From NCBI GenBank assembly GCA_902775485.1, contig CACYMJ010000020.1, forward strand, positions 1-37,967: a stretch of 37,967 bases of DNA, given 5' to 3'. Within the stretch, counting starts at the first letter, position 1. The number at the start of each line of letters is the position of its first letter. The position numbers were made by a program, and so were the translations under genes. Of the stretch, positions 1 to 8,986 are shown one piece after another. The stretch comes from an uncultured Lachnospiraceae bacterium (GTDB lineage Bacteria; Bacillota; Clostridia; Lachnospirales; Lachnospiraceae). Under the pieces are notes generated by a model. That model was not told where the DNA came from, did not search any database, and worked only from the letters and a program-made list of their open reading frames with translations.

Positions 1-68
1 CGCAGGCCTGCCACAGTAAAATGTTGGAGATAAATGAAATCATTGTATTCTCAGAACATCTCTTTTTA

Positions 69-122
69 TTTCCAACCAACAATAAGTTTACGCTATCACG
101 CCGTGTGATTTTCTGTTGGAAA
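69..122. repeat. Inverted repeat overlapping the -35 box
   Basis: TTTCCAAC (69-76) and GTTGGAAA (115-122) are perfect 8-base inverted arms 38 bases apart, and the right arm contains the -35 hexamer of the promoter at 116. A smaller pair, ATCAC and GTGAT, lies between them near 95-109. This could be an operator with two half-sites or a chance pairing; no regulator is identified. The rest of bases 1-68 shows no gene or other recognisable signal. Confidence 0.3.
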
Positions 123-144
123 ATCTCTTGAATTCTGATATTAT
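116..144 (+). promoter_or_regulatory. Sigma-A promoter of the EAL/HDOD gene
   Basis: TTGGAA (116-121), a 17-base spacer, and TATTAT (139-144), with the extended -10 dinucleotide TG at 136-137. Transcription should start near 151, giving a leader of about 20 bases that carries an AAAGGAGGAG ribosome binding site just before the ATG at 171. Confidence 0.75.
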
Positions 145-170
145 AAAGACAGAAAAAGGAGGAGAGTAAA

Positions 171-1412
171 ATGCTTGCAACTTTAATTCCTTTGTTTGAT
201 GAGAATACGGCCGTAAAGGCTTATTCTGTATTCGCGCAGAAACAGAATTATCTTCTCAATCCCAGTATGCTCGGAACCGGCGCATTGGACGGAGCCGGAT
301 CGATACTCGGTCTTGAGGTCGTTGATAGTCTGGGTGCGGGAACACTTTCGGACAATCAGGAAGTTTTCGTGGAATTATCCAAGATCTCCATGTTCTCGCC
401 CATAGAAGAAAATTGTCAAATGCCCCACGAGAAGGTTGTTCTTCTGTTCGATCACAGCGTTCCTCCGGAGGACATGTATATTAAGAGACTTCAGCAGCTG
501 AAGTTCATGAAATACAAGCTTGCCATCAGGAATCTGGCTATCGAACAGTTCAAGGAATACGGCCCTATCCTGGGACTCCTTGATTATATAATGCTTGACT
601 ACAAGAAGCTTGATATGACGGCTGCCAAGAACTTTTTCTCCAAGGTGTATCCCGATATGAAGCTTATTGCGGTCAATGTGGATTCGCTTGAAGATTATGA
701 GAAGCTTGCCCAGGGACAGGCATATTCACTGTACGAGGGTGATTTCTACAGACTCCCGGTCACTAAAGGAACTACAAAGGTAGCACCTTTGAAGGTCAAT
801 TATATCGAGCTTCTCAAGATCGTGAACAATCCTGATTTTGAACTTACAAAGGCCGCAGACATAATCGGAAGAGATACGGCACTTGTTATCGAACTGCTGC
901 GAATGGTCAATCATATGGCCGTCAATTCGGAGATAACATCCATCAGGCACGCTGCCGCAATGCTTGGACAGAAGGAACTTAAGAAATGGATCAATGCCGT
1001 GGTTTCGCACGAACTGTGCGCCGATAAGCCGAATGAGATCACGAGACTGTCGTTGCTGCGTGCAAAGTTCTGCGAAAATCTTGCACCGACTTTCGAGATG
1101 GCAGCCATTTCGTCGGAGCTGTTCCTGATGGGACTGTTCTCGGTACTTGATATCATCCTTGATAAGCCGATGAAGGAAGCGCTGGCGATGGTCAATGTTT
1201 CCAAGGAGATAACGGAAGCGCTTGTCGATAAAAAGGGCAATATGGCCAAGGTTCTTGATTTTGTCGAGAATTATGAGTTCGCTTCATGGTCTGAGCTTTC
1301 AAGACAGATGATCGTCTACAACATAAAAGAGGCGCCGGTCTATGAGGCATATACCGAGGCGCTTTCATGGTACAGAGATCTGTTCGGAACAATAGAAGAG
1401 TCAAGGAAGTAA
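171..1412 (+). CDS. EAL-like/HDOD domain signalling protein
   Basis: A 413-residue cytosolic protein with the two-part layout of the YuxH family. Residues 1-200 resemble an EAL c-di-GMP phosphodiesterase fold, but the catalytic EAL signature is absent; only a degenerate LDYIMLDYKKLD strand remains, so it is probably not an active phosphodiesterase. Residues about 210-400 form an HDOD domain (NYIELLKIVNNPDF, then HAAAMLGQKELKKW), a metal-free HD-like domain used in signalling. The start is fixed by a strong GGAGGAG site eight bases upstream. The gene has its own promoter and a terminator directly after its stop, so it is a single-gene unit. The partner or signal cannot be read from the sequence. 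Confidence 0.85.
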   Translation: MLATLIPLFDENTAVKAYSVFAQKQNYLLNPSMLGTGALDGAGSILGLEVVDSLGAGTLSDNQEVFVELSKISMFSPIEENCQMPHEKVVLLFDHSVPPEDMYIKRLQQLKFMKYKLAIRNLAIEQFKEYGPILGLLDYIMLDYKKLDMTAAKNFFSKVYPDMKLIAVNVDSLEDYEKLAQGQAYSLYEGDFYRLPVTKGTTKVAPLKVNYIELLKIVNNPDFELTKAADIIGRDTALVIELLRMVNHMAVNSEITSIRHAAAMLGQKELKKWINAVVSHELCADKPNEITRLSLLRAKFCENLAPTFEMAAISSELFLMGLFSVLDIILDKPMKEALAMVNVSKEITEALVDKKGNMAKVLDFVENYEFASWSELSRQMIVYNIKEAPVYEAYTEALSWYRDLFGTIEESRK

Positions 1413-1426
1413 CCCCGAATACCCAC

Positions 1427-1455
1427 AAAGCTCCTCCCCGGACGGAGGAGCTTTT
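1427..1455 (+). terminator. Rho-independent terminator after the EAL/HDOD gene
   Basis: A perfect 11-base-pair stem, AAAGCTCCTCC (1427-1437) with GGAGGAGCTTT (1444-1454), a six-base loop and a short T run. It separates the EAL/HDOD gene from priA, whose ATG follows 15 bases later. As I see no clear promoter in 1413-1469, the priA operon may depend on read-through or on a promoter inside the upstream gene. Confidence 0.85.
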
Positions 1456-1469
1456 GCTATGTAAGGATC

Positions 1470-3707
1470 ATGAGCGGAAAATTTGCGGATATTATAGTTG
1501 ATATTTCACATGAAAATCTGGATCGTACTTTCCAGTACAGGATAGGAGACGCTCTTGAAGGACGCGTCGCCGTGGGAGACCGCGTCCTTATCCCTTTCGG
1601 CAAGGGCAACAGACAGATAGCCGGCTTTGTGCTGGAGATAAGCGATAAGGCAAAGTTTGATCCGGCCAGGACCAAGGAGATCATATCCGTGCTGTCCGAT
1701 GATTCGCTTGTGGAGCAAAAGCTCATAATGCTTGCTTACTGGATGAAGACCAGATACGGATCAACAATGAACCGTGCACTGGCAACGGTTCTTCCGATCA
1801 AGAAAAAGGTCAGGGCCGTTGAAAAGAGGGACGTGGTCCTGCTGCTCGGTGCAGACGAAGCAGCGCAAAAACTTGAAGAATACAGGAAAAAGAAAACCAC
1901 TGTCGCAAGGGCAAGACTTCTTGAGGAACTTATCAGGGAGGGATCGCTTGATTACAGGCTGGTCACGGGTAAGCTTAATATATCGCCGGCCACGATCAGG
2001 GCTCTTTGCGAGCAGAAGGTCGTGGATGTTGTAAATGAGCGCGTATACAGAAAAACGGTAACCGAATACTCCCGTCAGGACGGACCAAAACTAACTTCCG
2101 ATCAGCAAAGGATCGTTGATGAGATTTCCGGACAGTACAGGGACGGGGTAAGGGATACGTATCTTTTGTACGGTATTACCGGGAGCGGGAAGACCGAAGT
2201 ATACATGGAACTGATAGATCAGGTGGTGACGGCCGGACGGCAGGTGATCGTACTGATACCCGAGATATCGCTGACATACCAGACCGTCATGAGGTTTTAC
2301 AAAAGATTCGGTGACAGGGTCTCGACACTTCATTCCAGACTTTCTGACGGCGAGAAATACGATCAGTTTGAAAGAGCGAAAAAACATGAGATAGATATTA
2401 TGATCGGTCCGAGGTCAGCGCTTTTCACACCGTTTGATGATATCGGACTCATTGTGATCGATGAGGAGCATGAGCATACATACAAAAGCGATCAGATGCC
2501 GCGATATCATGCGCGTGAAGTGGCAATAAAGCTTGCACAGCTCCATAATGCATCCGTTATACTCGGAAGCGCAACTCCATCCGTTGAATCATTTAATGCG
2601 GCAAAGAACGGAATGTATAAACTGTACACTCTCGATAAACGGGCAAAAGGCGCCGCGCTGCCAAAGGTAAGTGTCGTTGACATGCGGGAGGAATTAAAGC
2701 ACGGCAACAAGAGCGTTCTGTCGGCAGATCTGAAGCAAGCGATCGAAGGGAGGCTCCTTGCCGGGGAACAGGTCATGCTGTTCATAAACAGGAGGGGATT
2801 GTCGGGCTGCGTGGCATGCAGATCATGCGGTCAGAGCGTAAAGTGTCCGCATTGCGATGTTACGCTGTCCAGGCACAGGAACGGGGTTCTTAAATGTCAT
2901 TACTGCGGATACGAACAAAGTGATGTCCGGGAATGCAAAAACTGTGGAAGTAAGCTTATAGGTGCAATGGGAACAGGCACGGGAACACAGGCGATCGAAG
3001 ATATGATAAGATCAGTTTTCCCGTACGCTTCCGTATTACGCATGGATGCCGACACGACAAGGCAGAAGGGCGATTACGAGTCCATTCTGTCTGCCTTTTC
3101 AAACCGTGAGGCTGATATACTTGTCGGAACACAGATGATAGTAAAAGGGCATGATTTTCCGTTTGTTACCCTTGTGGGCATTTTGGCGGCTGATATGTCG
3201 CTTAATGCCAATGATTACAGGGCCGGGGAGAGAACGTTCCAGCTCCTCGTGCAGGCTGCGGGAAGAGCCGGCCGTGACAGCCGCCCGGGAGAGGTTATCA
3301 TACAGACGTATCAGCCGGAAAACTATGCGATAAGGTCTGCGATCACACAGGATTACGGAGCTTTTTTTGAGGAAGAGATAGGATACAGAAAGCTTCTTTC
3401 ATACCCTCCGGCCGGCCACATGCTGGCAATACTTGTCGAGAGCAGGGAAGAAAACGAGGGCGCGTCATATGCAGCCTCGTTGGCAGATGTTGTGACTGAT
3501 GGTATAATAGGCCGTGTATCCGTGATAGGACCTACGGCAGCGACCATACGGAAACTAAAGGATATCTATCGACAGATGATATATGTAAAAAGCCCCGATA
3601 CGGATATATTAACGAGCGTAAAGGACAGGGCAGAAGCATATTGTGACACGAACAGAAAAAAAGATGTCAGGATAAGCTTTGATCTTGATCCGGTAAACGG
3701 ATATTAA
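1470..3707 (+). CDS. priA: Primosomal protein N' (replication restart helicase PriA)
   Basis: A 745-residue 3'-to-5' DNA helicase that reloads the replisome at stalled forks. The N-terminal 110 residues fit the 3'-DNA-binding domain. The helicase core shows Walker A GITGSGKTE near residues 235-243, a DEEH box near 330, and late helicase motifs GTQMIVKGHDFP and QAAGRAGR. Between them, near residues 446-497, lie eight cysteines in four CxxC-type pairs that bind two zinc ions, diagnostic for PriA. Length is normal for the family. The AAGGA site is only two bases from the ATG, closer than usual, but the N-terminus aligns well with the family. First gene of the long plus-strand operon. Confidence 0.97.
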   Translation: MSGKFADIIVDISHENLDRTFQYRIGDALEGRVAVGDRVLIPFGKGNRQIAGFVLEISDKAKFDPARTKEIISVLSDDSLVEQKLIMLAYWMKTRYGSTMNRALATVLPIKKKVRAVEKRDVVLLLGADEAAQKLEEYRKKKTTVARARLLEELIREGSLDYRLVTGKLNISPATIRALCEQKVVDVVNERVYRKTVTEYSRQDGPKLTSDQQRIVDEISGQYRDGVRDTYLLYGITGSGKTEVYMELIDQVVTAGRQVIVLIPEISLTYQTVMRFYKRFGDRVSTLHSRLSDGEKYDQFERAKKHEIDIMIGPRSALFTPFDDIGLIVIDEEHEHTYKSDQMPRYHAREVAIKLAQLHNASVILGSATPSVESFNAAKNGMYKLYTLDKRAKGAALPKVSVVDMREELKHGNKSVLSADLKQAIEGRLLAGEQVMLFINRRGLSGCVACRSCGQSVKCPHCDVTLSRHRNGVLKCHYCGYEQSDVRECKNCGSKLIGAMGTGTGTQAIEDMIRSVFPYASVLRMDADTTRQKGDYESILSAFSNREADILVGTQMIVKGHDFPFVTLVGILAADMSLNANDYRAGERTFQLLVQAAGRAGRDSRPGEVIIQTYQPENYAIRSAITQDYGAFFEEEIGYRKLLSYPPAGHMLAILVESREENEGASYAASLADVVTDGIIGRVSVIGPTAATIRKLKDIYRQMIYVKSPDTDILTSVKDRAEAYCDTNRKKDVRISFDLDPVNGY

Positions 3708-3716
3708 GGAGGAAAG

Positions 3717-4235
3717 ATGGCACTTCGTCAGATAAGAGAATTGGGAGACCCGTGCCTGTTAAAGGTCTGCAAACCCGTGAAGGAGATGAATGAGAGGACC
3801 GCTGAACTGATAGAGGATCTTATTGATACAATGTATGATGCCGAGGGGGTTGGGCTTGCCGCTCCACAGGTCGGTATTTTAAAGCGTATCGCCGTAATAG
3901 ATGCGGGCGAGGAATACCAGGATGGGCCGCTTGTGCTGATCAATCCGGAAATAATAGAAACGGCGGGAGAGCAGACGGATTATGAAGGATGCTTAAGTGT
4001 TCCCGGAAAGGTTGGGGAGGTCACACGTCCCAATTACGCAAAGGTTAAGGCGTACGATGCCGAAATGAACGAATACACCGTGGAGGGCGAGGGATTGCTT
4101 GCCAGAGCCCTTCTGCATGAGATAGAACATCTTGACGGTATGATGTACGTGGAAAAGGTTCACGGACCGCTGCTTACCAATGAGGAACTTGCTGAGATGC
4201 TGAGGCAGCAGGAACAGCAGGAAGAGGAGAACTGA
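3717..4235 (+). CDS. def: Peptide deformylase
   Basis: A 172-residue metalloenzyme that removes the formyl group from the initiator methionine of new proteins. All three family motifs are present: GVGLAAPQ (residues 44-51), EGCLS with metal ligand C92, and HEIEH with H134, E135 and H138 (metal ligands and catalytic glutamate). The tail is rich in Q and E. The ATG follows a good AAGGAGG site nine bases after the priA stop, and the stop overlaps the fmt start by one base (TGATG). It works directly opposite to Fmt, encoded next. Confidence 0.97.
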   Translation: MALRQIRELGDPCLLKVCKPVKEMNERTAELIEDLIDTMYDAEGVGLAAPQVGILKRIAVIDAGEEYQDGPLVLINPEIIETAGEQTDYEGCLSVPGKVGEVTRPNYAKVKAYDAEMNEYTVEGEGLLARALLHEIEHLDGMMYVEKVHGPLLTNEELAEMLRQQEQQEEEN

Positions 4236-5170
4236 TGAAGATCCTGTTCATGGGGACTCCGGATTTTGCGGTCGGGATCGCAGAAGCCATATATGAGAGC
4301 AGCCACGAGATCGTTGCCGTTGTTACGCAGCCGGACAGGCCGAAAGGAAGGAGCGGCGCATCCGTCGCATCTCCGGTCAAGGAATTTGCGCTGTCTCATG
4401 ATATTCCGGTGCTTCAGCCGTCTGCCGTAAAAAAACCGGAGGAAGTGGAAAAACTTAAGAATATCGATGCCGATATATGCGTGGTAGCTGCTTTCGGTCA
4501 GATACTTTCAAAAGAGATACTCGATATATGGCCGAACGGATGTATAAACGTTCATGCCTCGCTGCTTCCCGAATATCGCGGCGCGGCCCCGATCCAGTGG
4601 GCGATAGCGGATGGCCGGCAGACAACAGGAGTTACCGTTCAACAGATGAATGAGGGTGTCGATACCGGAGATATAATATCATCTGTTGCAGTAAATATAG
4701 ACAGTAACGAGACCGGAGGCTCTCTTTTTGATAAGCTTGCAAAGGCCGGAGCCGGACTTATAGTTGAGACGCTCGATCTGATCGCGCAGGGCAGGGCCAT
4801 TAGAACACCTCAGGATGAATCAGCGGCTACATATGCAAAGATGCTGAAAAAAGAGATGGGATGCATCGATTTTACGCAAAGCGCTCAAAGGAATGAACGG
4901 CTCGTCAGAGCTTTTTCCCCGTGGCCGGGCAGCTATACATATCTTGACGGCAGACTGCTCAAGATAAAAAAATGCACGGCGGTTCCGGAAGGCGGACACG
5001 CTGAGCCCGGAACGATCACGAAGGTGACAAAGGATGAACTGTTCATCGAATGCGGAAAAGGAACATTGATCGTTACGGCAGTTCAGCCGGAAGGCAAAAG
5101 GGAAATGCCTGTACATGATCTGTTACTCGGACGAAAAATAGAAGAAGGGACCGTTTTGGGTCGTCATTAA
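4235..5170 (+). CDS. fmt: Methionyl-tRNA formyltransferase
   Basis: A 311-residue enzyme that formylates Met-tRNA(fMet) with 10-formyl-tetrahydrofolate. The N-terminal Rossmann part starts MKILFMGTPDFA, and the catalytic folate-binding motif NVHASLLPEYRGAAPIQWAI starts at N105 with H107. Residues from about 205 form the C-terminal tRNA-binding barrel. Family-typical length. It is translationally coupled to def through a one-base overlap, the usual def-fmt pair. Confidence 0.97.
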   Translation: MKILFMGTPDFAVGIAEAIYESSHEIVAVVTQPDRPKGRSGASVASPVKEFALSHDIPVLQPSAVKKPEEVEKLKNIDADICVVAAFGQILSKEILDIWPNGCINVHASLLPEYRGAAPIQWAIADGRQTTGVTVQQMNEGVDTGDIISSVAVNIDSNETGGSLFDKLAKAGAGLIVETLDLIAQGRAIRTPQDESAATYAKMLKKEMGCIDFTQSAQRNERLVRAFSPWPGSYTYLDGRLLKIKKCTAVPEGGHAEPGTITKVTKDELFIECGKGTLIVTAVQPEGKREMPVHDLLLGRKIEEGTVLGRH

Positions 5171-5183
5171 AGGCAGGTGGAAC

Positions 5184-5900
5184 ATGAATATGTTAAACGG
5201 CGGATATTATTATATGGATTCAAGTTATATTCTCGTTATAATCGGAGCGCTGTTGTGCCTGATCACTTCCGGCATGGTAAAGAGCACTTTCAACAGGTTT
5301 GCCAAGGTAGCTTCGGCATCCGGACTTACGGGCAGCCAGGTTGCTGCCGCGATCCTGAAAAGAGAGGGCATATATGATGTTTCCGTAGCCAGGGTCGCCG
5401 GAAGTCTTACGGATAATTTCAATCCCGCGACAAAGGTCGTCAATCTGTCAGAGTCGGTATTCGACAGTACGAGTATTTCGGCGATAAGCGTTGCGGCCCA
5501 TGAGTGCGGGCATGCCATGCAGCACAATGAAGAATATTTCCCGCTCAAGATCAGAAGCTCGATACTTCCGGTCGCCAATTTCGGATCGAAGTTCGGACTG
5601 TGGATCGTTGTGGCGGGTCTGATCATCAGCTTTTTCAGACCACTGATATTTATAGGAGTGCTGCTGTTTTCCTTCGGTGTTCTGTTCCAGATCGTGACCC
5701 TTCCGGTGGAATTTGACGCTTCGAAAAGGGCGCTGGCCACACTTTCCGAAATGGGTATCCTGGCGGATAACGAGATAACGGGAGCACAAAAGGTCCTTAA
5801 AAGTGCGGCAATGACATATGTTGCCTCAGCCGCGGCCTCAATACTGTCGCTTATAAGGCTTATTCTTATCGCGCAGGGAGGCAGGAGAAGAAGTGACTGA
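5184..5900 (+). CDS. YugP-type membrane zinc metallopeptidase
   Basis: A 238-residue integral membrane protein of the Zn_peptidase_2 (YugP) family. A hydrophobic helix spans about residues 13-33, and the zinc motif HECGH lies at 106-110 (H106, E107, H110) followed by AMQH. Two further hydrophobic stretches run from about 132 to 180, and one more ends the protein. The conserved LPVEFDASKRAL segment after the second helix pair is typical of the family. Its substrate is not known. It often sits between fmt and rsmB in Clostridia, as here. The ATG follows a weak AGGTGG site; the stop overlaps rsmB by eight bases. Confidence 0.88.
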   Translation: MNMLNGGYYYMDSSYILVIIGALLCLITSGMVKSTFNRFAKVASASGLTGSQVAAAILKREGIYDVSVARVAGSLTDNFNPATKVVNLSESVFDSTSISAISVAAHECGHAMQHNEEYFPLKIRSSILPVANFGSKFGLWIVVAGLIISFFRPLIFIGVLLFSFGVLFQIVTLPVEFDASKRALATLSEMGILADNEITGAQKVLKSAAMTYVASAAASILSLIRLILIAQGGRRRSD

Positions 5901-7212
5901 CATCAGATGGATAGCGTATGAAGCACTTACGCTGGCGGATGAGGGAAAATACAAAAGCTCACTAACAAAAGATCTGCTTGCCAAGTATTCGTATCTTGAC
6001 AGGCAGGACAGAAAGTTCTTAAAAAGACTGGTAGAGGGCACGATCGAGAGGAGGATTACCATCGATCATGTCCTTGATCTTTATAGCAGTGTTCCAGTTA
6101 AAAAGATGAAAAAGCAGGTCAGAACGCTTCTGCGTATGGGAACCTACCAGCTCATGTTCATGGACGGCGTTTCGGATCATGCAGCCGTCAATGAGACGGT
6201 CGCACTTTCAAAAAGGACAAATGTCCGCGCACTGTCCGGATTTATCAATGCCATTCTCCGTGCCGTATCCAAAAATAAAGACAACATCAGCTACCCCGAC
6301 AGGAAAGCGGATCCGACAGGATTTCTGTCGGTATATTACTCGTGTCCCGAATGGATAGTTAAAAAACTCGTCAGAGAGCAGGGAGAGGAAAAGGCCGAGA
6401 TACTGCTCAGACTGTCCGTAAGCACAAGGCCGATAACCGGGCGCATCAACCTGTCAAAAACAACACCGGATGAGGTTTTGGCATCATGCAATGCGCAGAT
6501 CTCGGATATATGTGACTGTGCCGTTGTTCTGAAGGATCCGGATATCATTGCCGATATACCTGCCGTATCAGCAGGTCTTATATGTATTCAGGATATAAGT
6601 TCCATGCTTGTGTGCATCGCTGCGGGTATAAAAAAGACGGATACCGTACTGGACCTTTGCGCATCTCCGGGCGGAAAATCAATGCATGCCGCAGATATCG
6701 CAACGGACGGAAAGATACTGTCATACGATGTTTCGGAAGCTAAAGTGTCAAAGATACTTGAGAATGCCGGGAGGTGTTCATTTGCAAACATAGAGGCGCA
6801 CATGATGGATGCGACCGTATATGATCCGGCTCTGGAGCAAAGTGCCGACGTTGTCATAGCCGATGTGCCGTGTTCCGGCCTGGGTGTTATGGGCAGAAAG
6901 AATGATATTAAATACAATATCACGGAGGATTCGATCGAAGAACTGGTAAGGATCCAGCGGAGCATTCTTAAAAACGCGGCACGCTATGTAAAACGCGGAG
7001 GAACTCTGATGCTTTGCACTTGTACGTGTTCCGAAAGCGAGAATGCGGGAAACTTTGAATATCTGACAAATGAGCTGGGCTTAAAGGGAGTGGATTTCTA
7101 TGATCTCCTTCCGGAAAAGATCCGCAGCGACAGTGCGCATGACGGGTATATTCAGTTGTACGGGCAGGATATGCAAACGGACGGATTTTTTATAGGAAAA
7201 CTGACAAAATGA
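5893..7212 (+). CDS. rsmB: 16S rRNA (cytosine-967-C5)-methyltransferase
   Basis: A 439-residue SAM-dependent enzyme that makes m5C967 in 16S rRNA. The first 140 residues are a NusB-like RNA-binding domain (LLRMGTYQLMFMDGVSDHAAVNE). The catalytic domain has the SAM loop LDLCASPGGKSMH from L253, the DVPCSG motif with C327, and a cysteine-rich motif MLCTCTC with C377 at the catalytic position. The start is GTG at 5893 after AGGAGA, inside the end of the metallopeptidase gene. It overlaps rlmN by four bases (ATGA). Confidence 0.95.
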   Translation: MTDIRWIAYEALTLADEGKYKSSLTKDLLAKYSYLDRQDRKFLKRLVEGTIERRITIDHVLDLYSSVPVKKMKKQVRTLLRMGTYQLMFMDGVSDHAAVNETVALSKRTNVRALSGFINAILRAVSKNKDNISYPDRKADPTGFLSVYYSCPEWIVKKLVREQGEEKAEILLRLSVSTRPITGRINLSKTTPDEVLASCNAQISDICDCAVVLKDPDIIADIPAVSAGLICIQDISSMLVCIAAGIKKTDTVLDLCASPGGKSMHAADIATDGKILSYDVSEAKVSKILENAGRCSFANIEAHMMDATVYDPALEQSADVVIADVPCSGLGVMGRKNDIKYNITEDSIEELVRIQRSILKNAARYVKRGGTLMLCTCTCSESENAGNFEYLTNELGLKGVDFYDLLPEKIRSDSAHDGYIQLYGQDMQTDGFFIGKLTK

Positions 7213-8258
7213 GTGAAAAGGCAGATATCAGATCATATACATATGACGAATTGTGCCATCTTATCACGGATATGGGCCAGAAGCCCTTCAGAGCCGCGCA
7301 GATCTTCGAATGGCTTCACGGCAGGTCCGCCGTGGATATCTCGGACATGACGAACCTGTCAAAGGAATTACGCAGCAGACTTTCGCAGGAATATGTCATT
7401 GCCGGTCTGAAACCGGTAAAAAAGCTTGTATCCGGGATCGACGGCACAAGGAAATACCTGCATGCATTAAATGACGGAAACATAATTGAAACCGTATTGT
7501 TAAGATACGATTACGGGAACAGCATATGTATCAGCTCACAGGTCGGATGCCGGATGGGATGCAGATTCTGCGCATCAACGACAGGGGGGCTTGTAAGAAA
7601 CCTTACGGCAGGAGAGATGGCCGGACAGGTCTATTCGGTAGAGGCGGATATAGGCGAGAAGATCAGCCATGTTGTGGTCATGGGGAGCGGGGAGCCGCTT
7701 GACAATTATGACAATTTCACTCGATTTGTTGATATCATAACGGATCCAAGGGGAAAGGGACTTAGCGGCCGCAATATCACGGCAAGCACATGCGGAATAG
7801 TGCCGCGGATACGGGAATTGGCCGACAGAAAGTATTCATTTACGCTGGCACTGTCACTCCATGCCGTCAGCGATGAAAAGAGAAAAGAGATCATGCCCGT
7901 TGCATCGTCATATCCCCTTGAGCAGGTACTGGATGCATGCCGGTATTATTTTGACATGACGGGAAGACGCATAACCCTGGAATACAGCCTTATCGAAGGG
8001 TTTAACGATACGAAGGAGGATGGGGAAAGACTGGCTGTGATCGCATCAGGTCTTAAAGCACATGTCAACCTCATTCCGGTCAATCCGATAGAGGAGAGGA
8101 AATACCGTGCAACAGGCCTTCAGGGCATAGCGCAGATCAAGAATATACTTGAAAAAAACAGGATAAATGTTACTATAAGAAGGGAAATGGGGCGGGATAT
8201 CAACGGCGCCTGCGGGCAGCTGCGCCGCAGCTTCATAACGGGAGAAGAAAATGCTTAG
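7209..8258 (+). CDS. rlmN: Dual-specificity 23S rRNA/tRNA adenine-C2 methyltransferase
   Basis: A 349-residue radical-SAM enzyme that methylates C2 of A2503 in 23S rRNA and A37 of some tRNAs. The Fe-S motif CxxxCxxC is at C114, C118 and C121. The family motif GRNITASTCGIVPRIREL follows, and the second mechanistic cysteine is C335 in NGACGQLR. Length is normal. It is encoded between rsmB and the phosphatase gene with overlaps on both sides, so translation is coupled. Confidence 0.96.
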   Translation: MSEKADIRSYTYDELCHLITDMGQKPFRAAQIFEWLHGRSAVDISDMTNLSKELRSRLSQEYVIAGLKPVKKLVSGIDGTRKYLHALNDGNIIETVLLRYDYGNSICISSQVGCRMGCRFCASTTGGLVRNLTAGEMAGQVYSVEADIGEKISHVVVMGSGEPLDNYDNFTRFVDIITDPRGKGLSGRNITASTCGIVPRIRELADRKYSFTLALSLHAVSDEKRKEIMPVASSYPLEQVLDACRYYFDMTGRRITLEYSLIEGFNDTKEDGERLAVIASGLKAHVNLIPVNPIEERKYRATGLQGIAQIKNILEKNRINVTIRREMGRDINGACGQLRRSFITGEENA

Positions 8259-8976
8259 GACTTATTCAATGACGGATATAGGCAGGAAGAGGAAATTGAA
8301 CCAGGATACTGTCTATTCCTGCGAAAACCCGCTGGGTAATCTTAACAATCTGTTCATTGTCGCAGACGGGATGGGAGGCCATAAGGCCGGTGATTATGCT
8401 TCGGCATATACCGTTAAGGCAATAGAACGTGAAGTTGAGGTGTGTGAGGATAAATCACCGATCAAGATACTTCGTGAAGCTATCACGGTAGCCAACAGTG
8501 AGATATATGAAAAGGCATCAACGGAAGCGGATTTTGCCGGCATGGGCACGACAGTCGTTGCGGCTACTATAGCCGATGACACTTTATATGTGGCAAATGT
8601 CGGAGACAGCAGGCTGTATCTTATAGATAAGGGAATAACCCAGGTTACGAAAGATCATTCGCTTGTAGCGGAACTTGTCAGAAAGGGTTCTCTTGATGAG
8701 ACCCAGGCAAAAGGCCATCCGGACAAGAATATCATCACCAGAGCGATAGGGGCCGCTCCGAAGGTTGATATCGACTTTTTTGAGGTGGAGCTCTCACCCG
8801 GGGACATTATCCTGATGTGTACCGACGGGCTCACAAATATGGTCGACGATGATGAGATACTGCGGATCGTAAGAACGGGTATGGATGTTCCGGATATCAC
8901 GGATAATCTGATCAAGCTTGCGAACCACAATGGCGGGAAGGACAACATAGGGGTTGTAATAATCGAGAATTCTTAA
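8251..8976 (+). CDS. prpC: PP2C-family serine/threonine phosphatase
   Basis: A 241-residue cytosolic metal-dependent phosphatase that reverses phosphorylation by the PASTA kinase encoded next. Metal-binding and family motifs are complete: RKLNQD, ADGMGGHKAG, GTTVVAA, NVGDSRLY, CTDGLTNMV and GGKDNIGVV. The length matches B. subtilis PrpC and Stp. It overlaps rlmN by eight bases and is ten bases from prkC, the usual phosphatase-kinase order in Firmicutes. Confidence 0.95.
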   Translation: MLRTYSMTDIGRKRKLNQDTVYSCENPLGNLNNLFIVADGMGGHKAGDYASAYTVKAIEREVEVCEDKSPIKILREAITVANSEIYEKASTEADFAGMGTTVVAATIADDTLYVANVGDSRLYLIDKGITQVTKDHSLVAELVRKGSLDETQAKGHPDKNIITRAIGAAPKVDIDFFEVELSPGDIILMCTDGLTNMVDDDEILRIVRTGMDVPDITDNLIKLANHNGGKDNIGVVIIENS

Positions 8977-8986
8977 GGAGACATAG

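Noticed and set aside
1-12. Palindrome GCAGGCCTGC at the window edge
   Set aside because: Too short and cut off from its context to assign a role.
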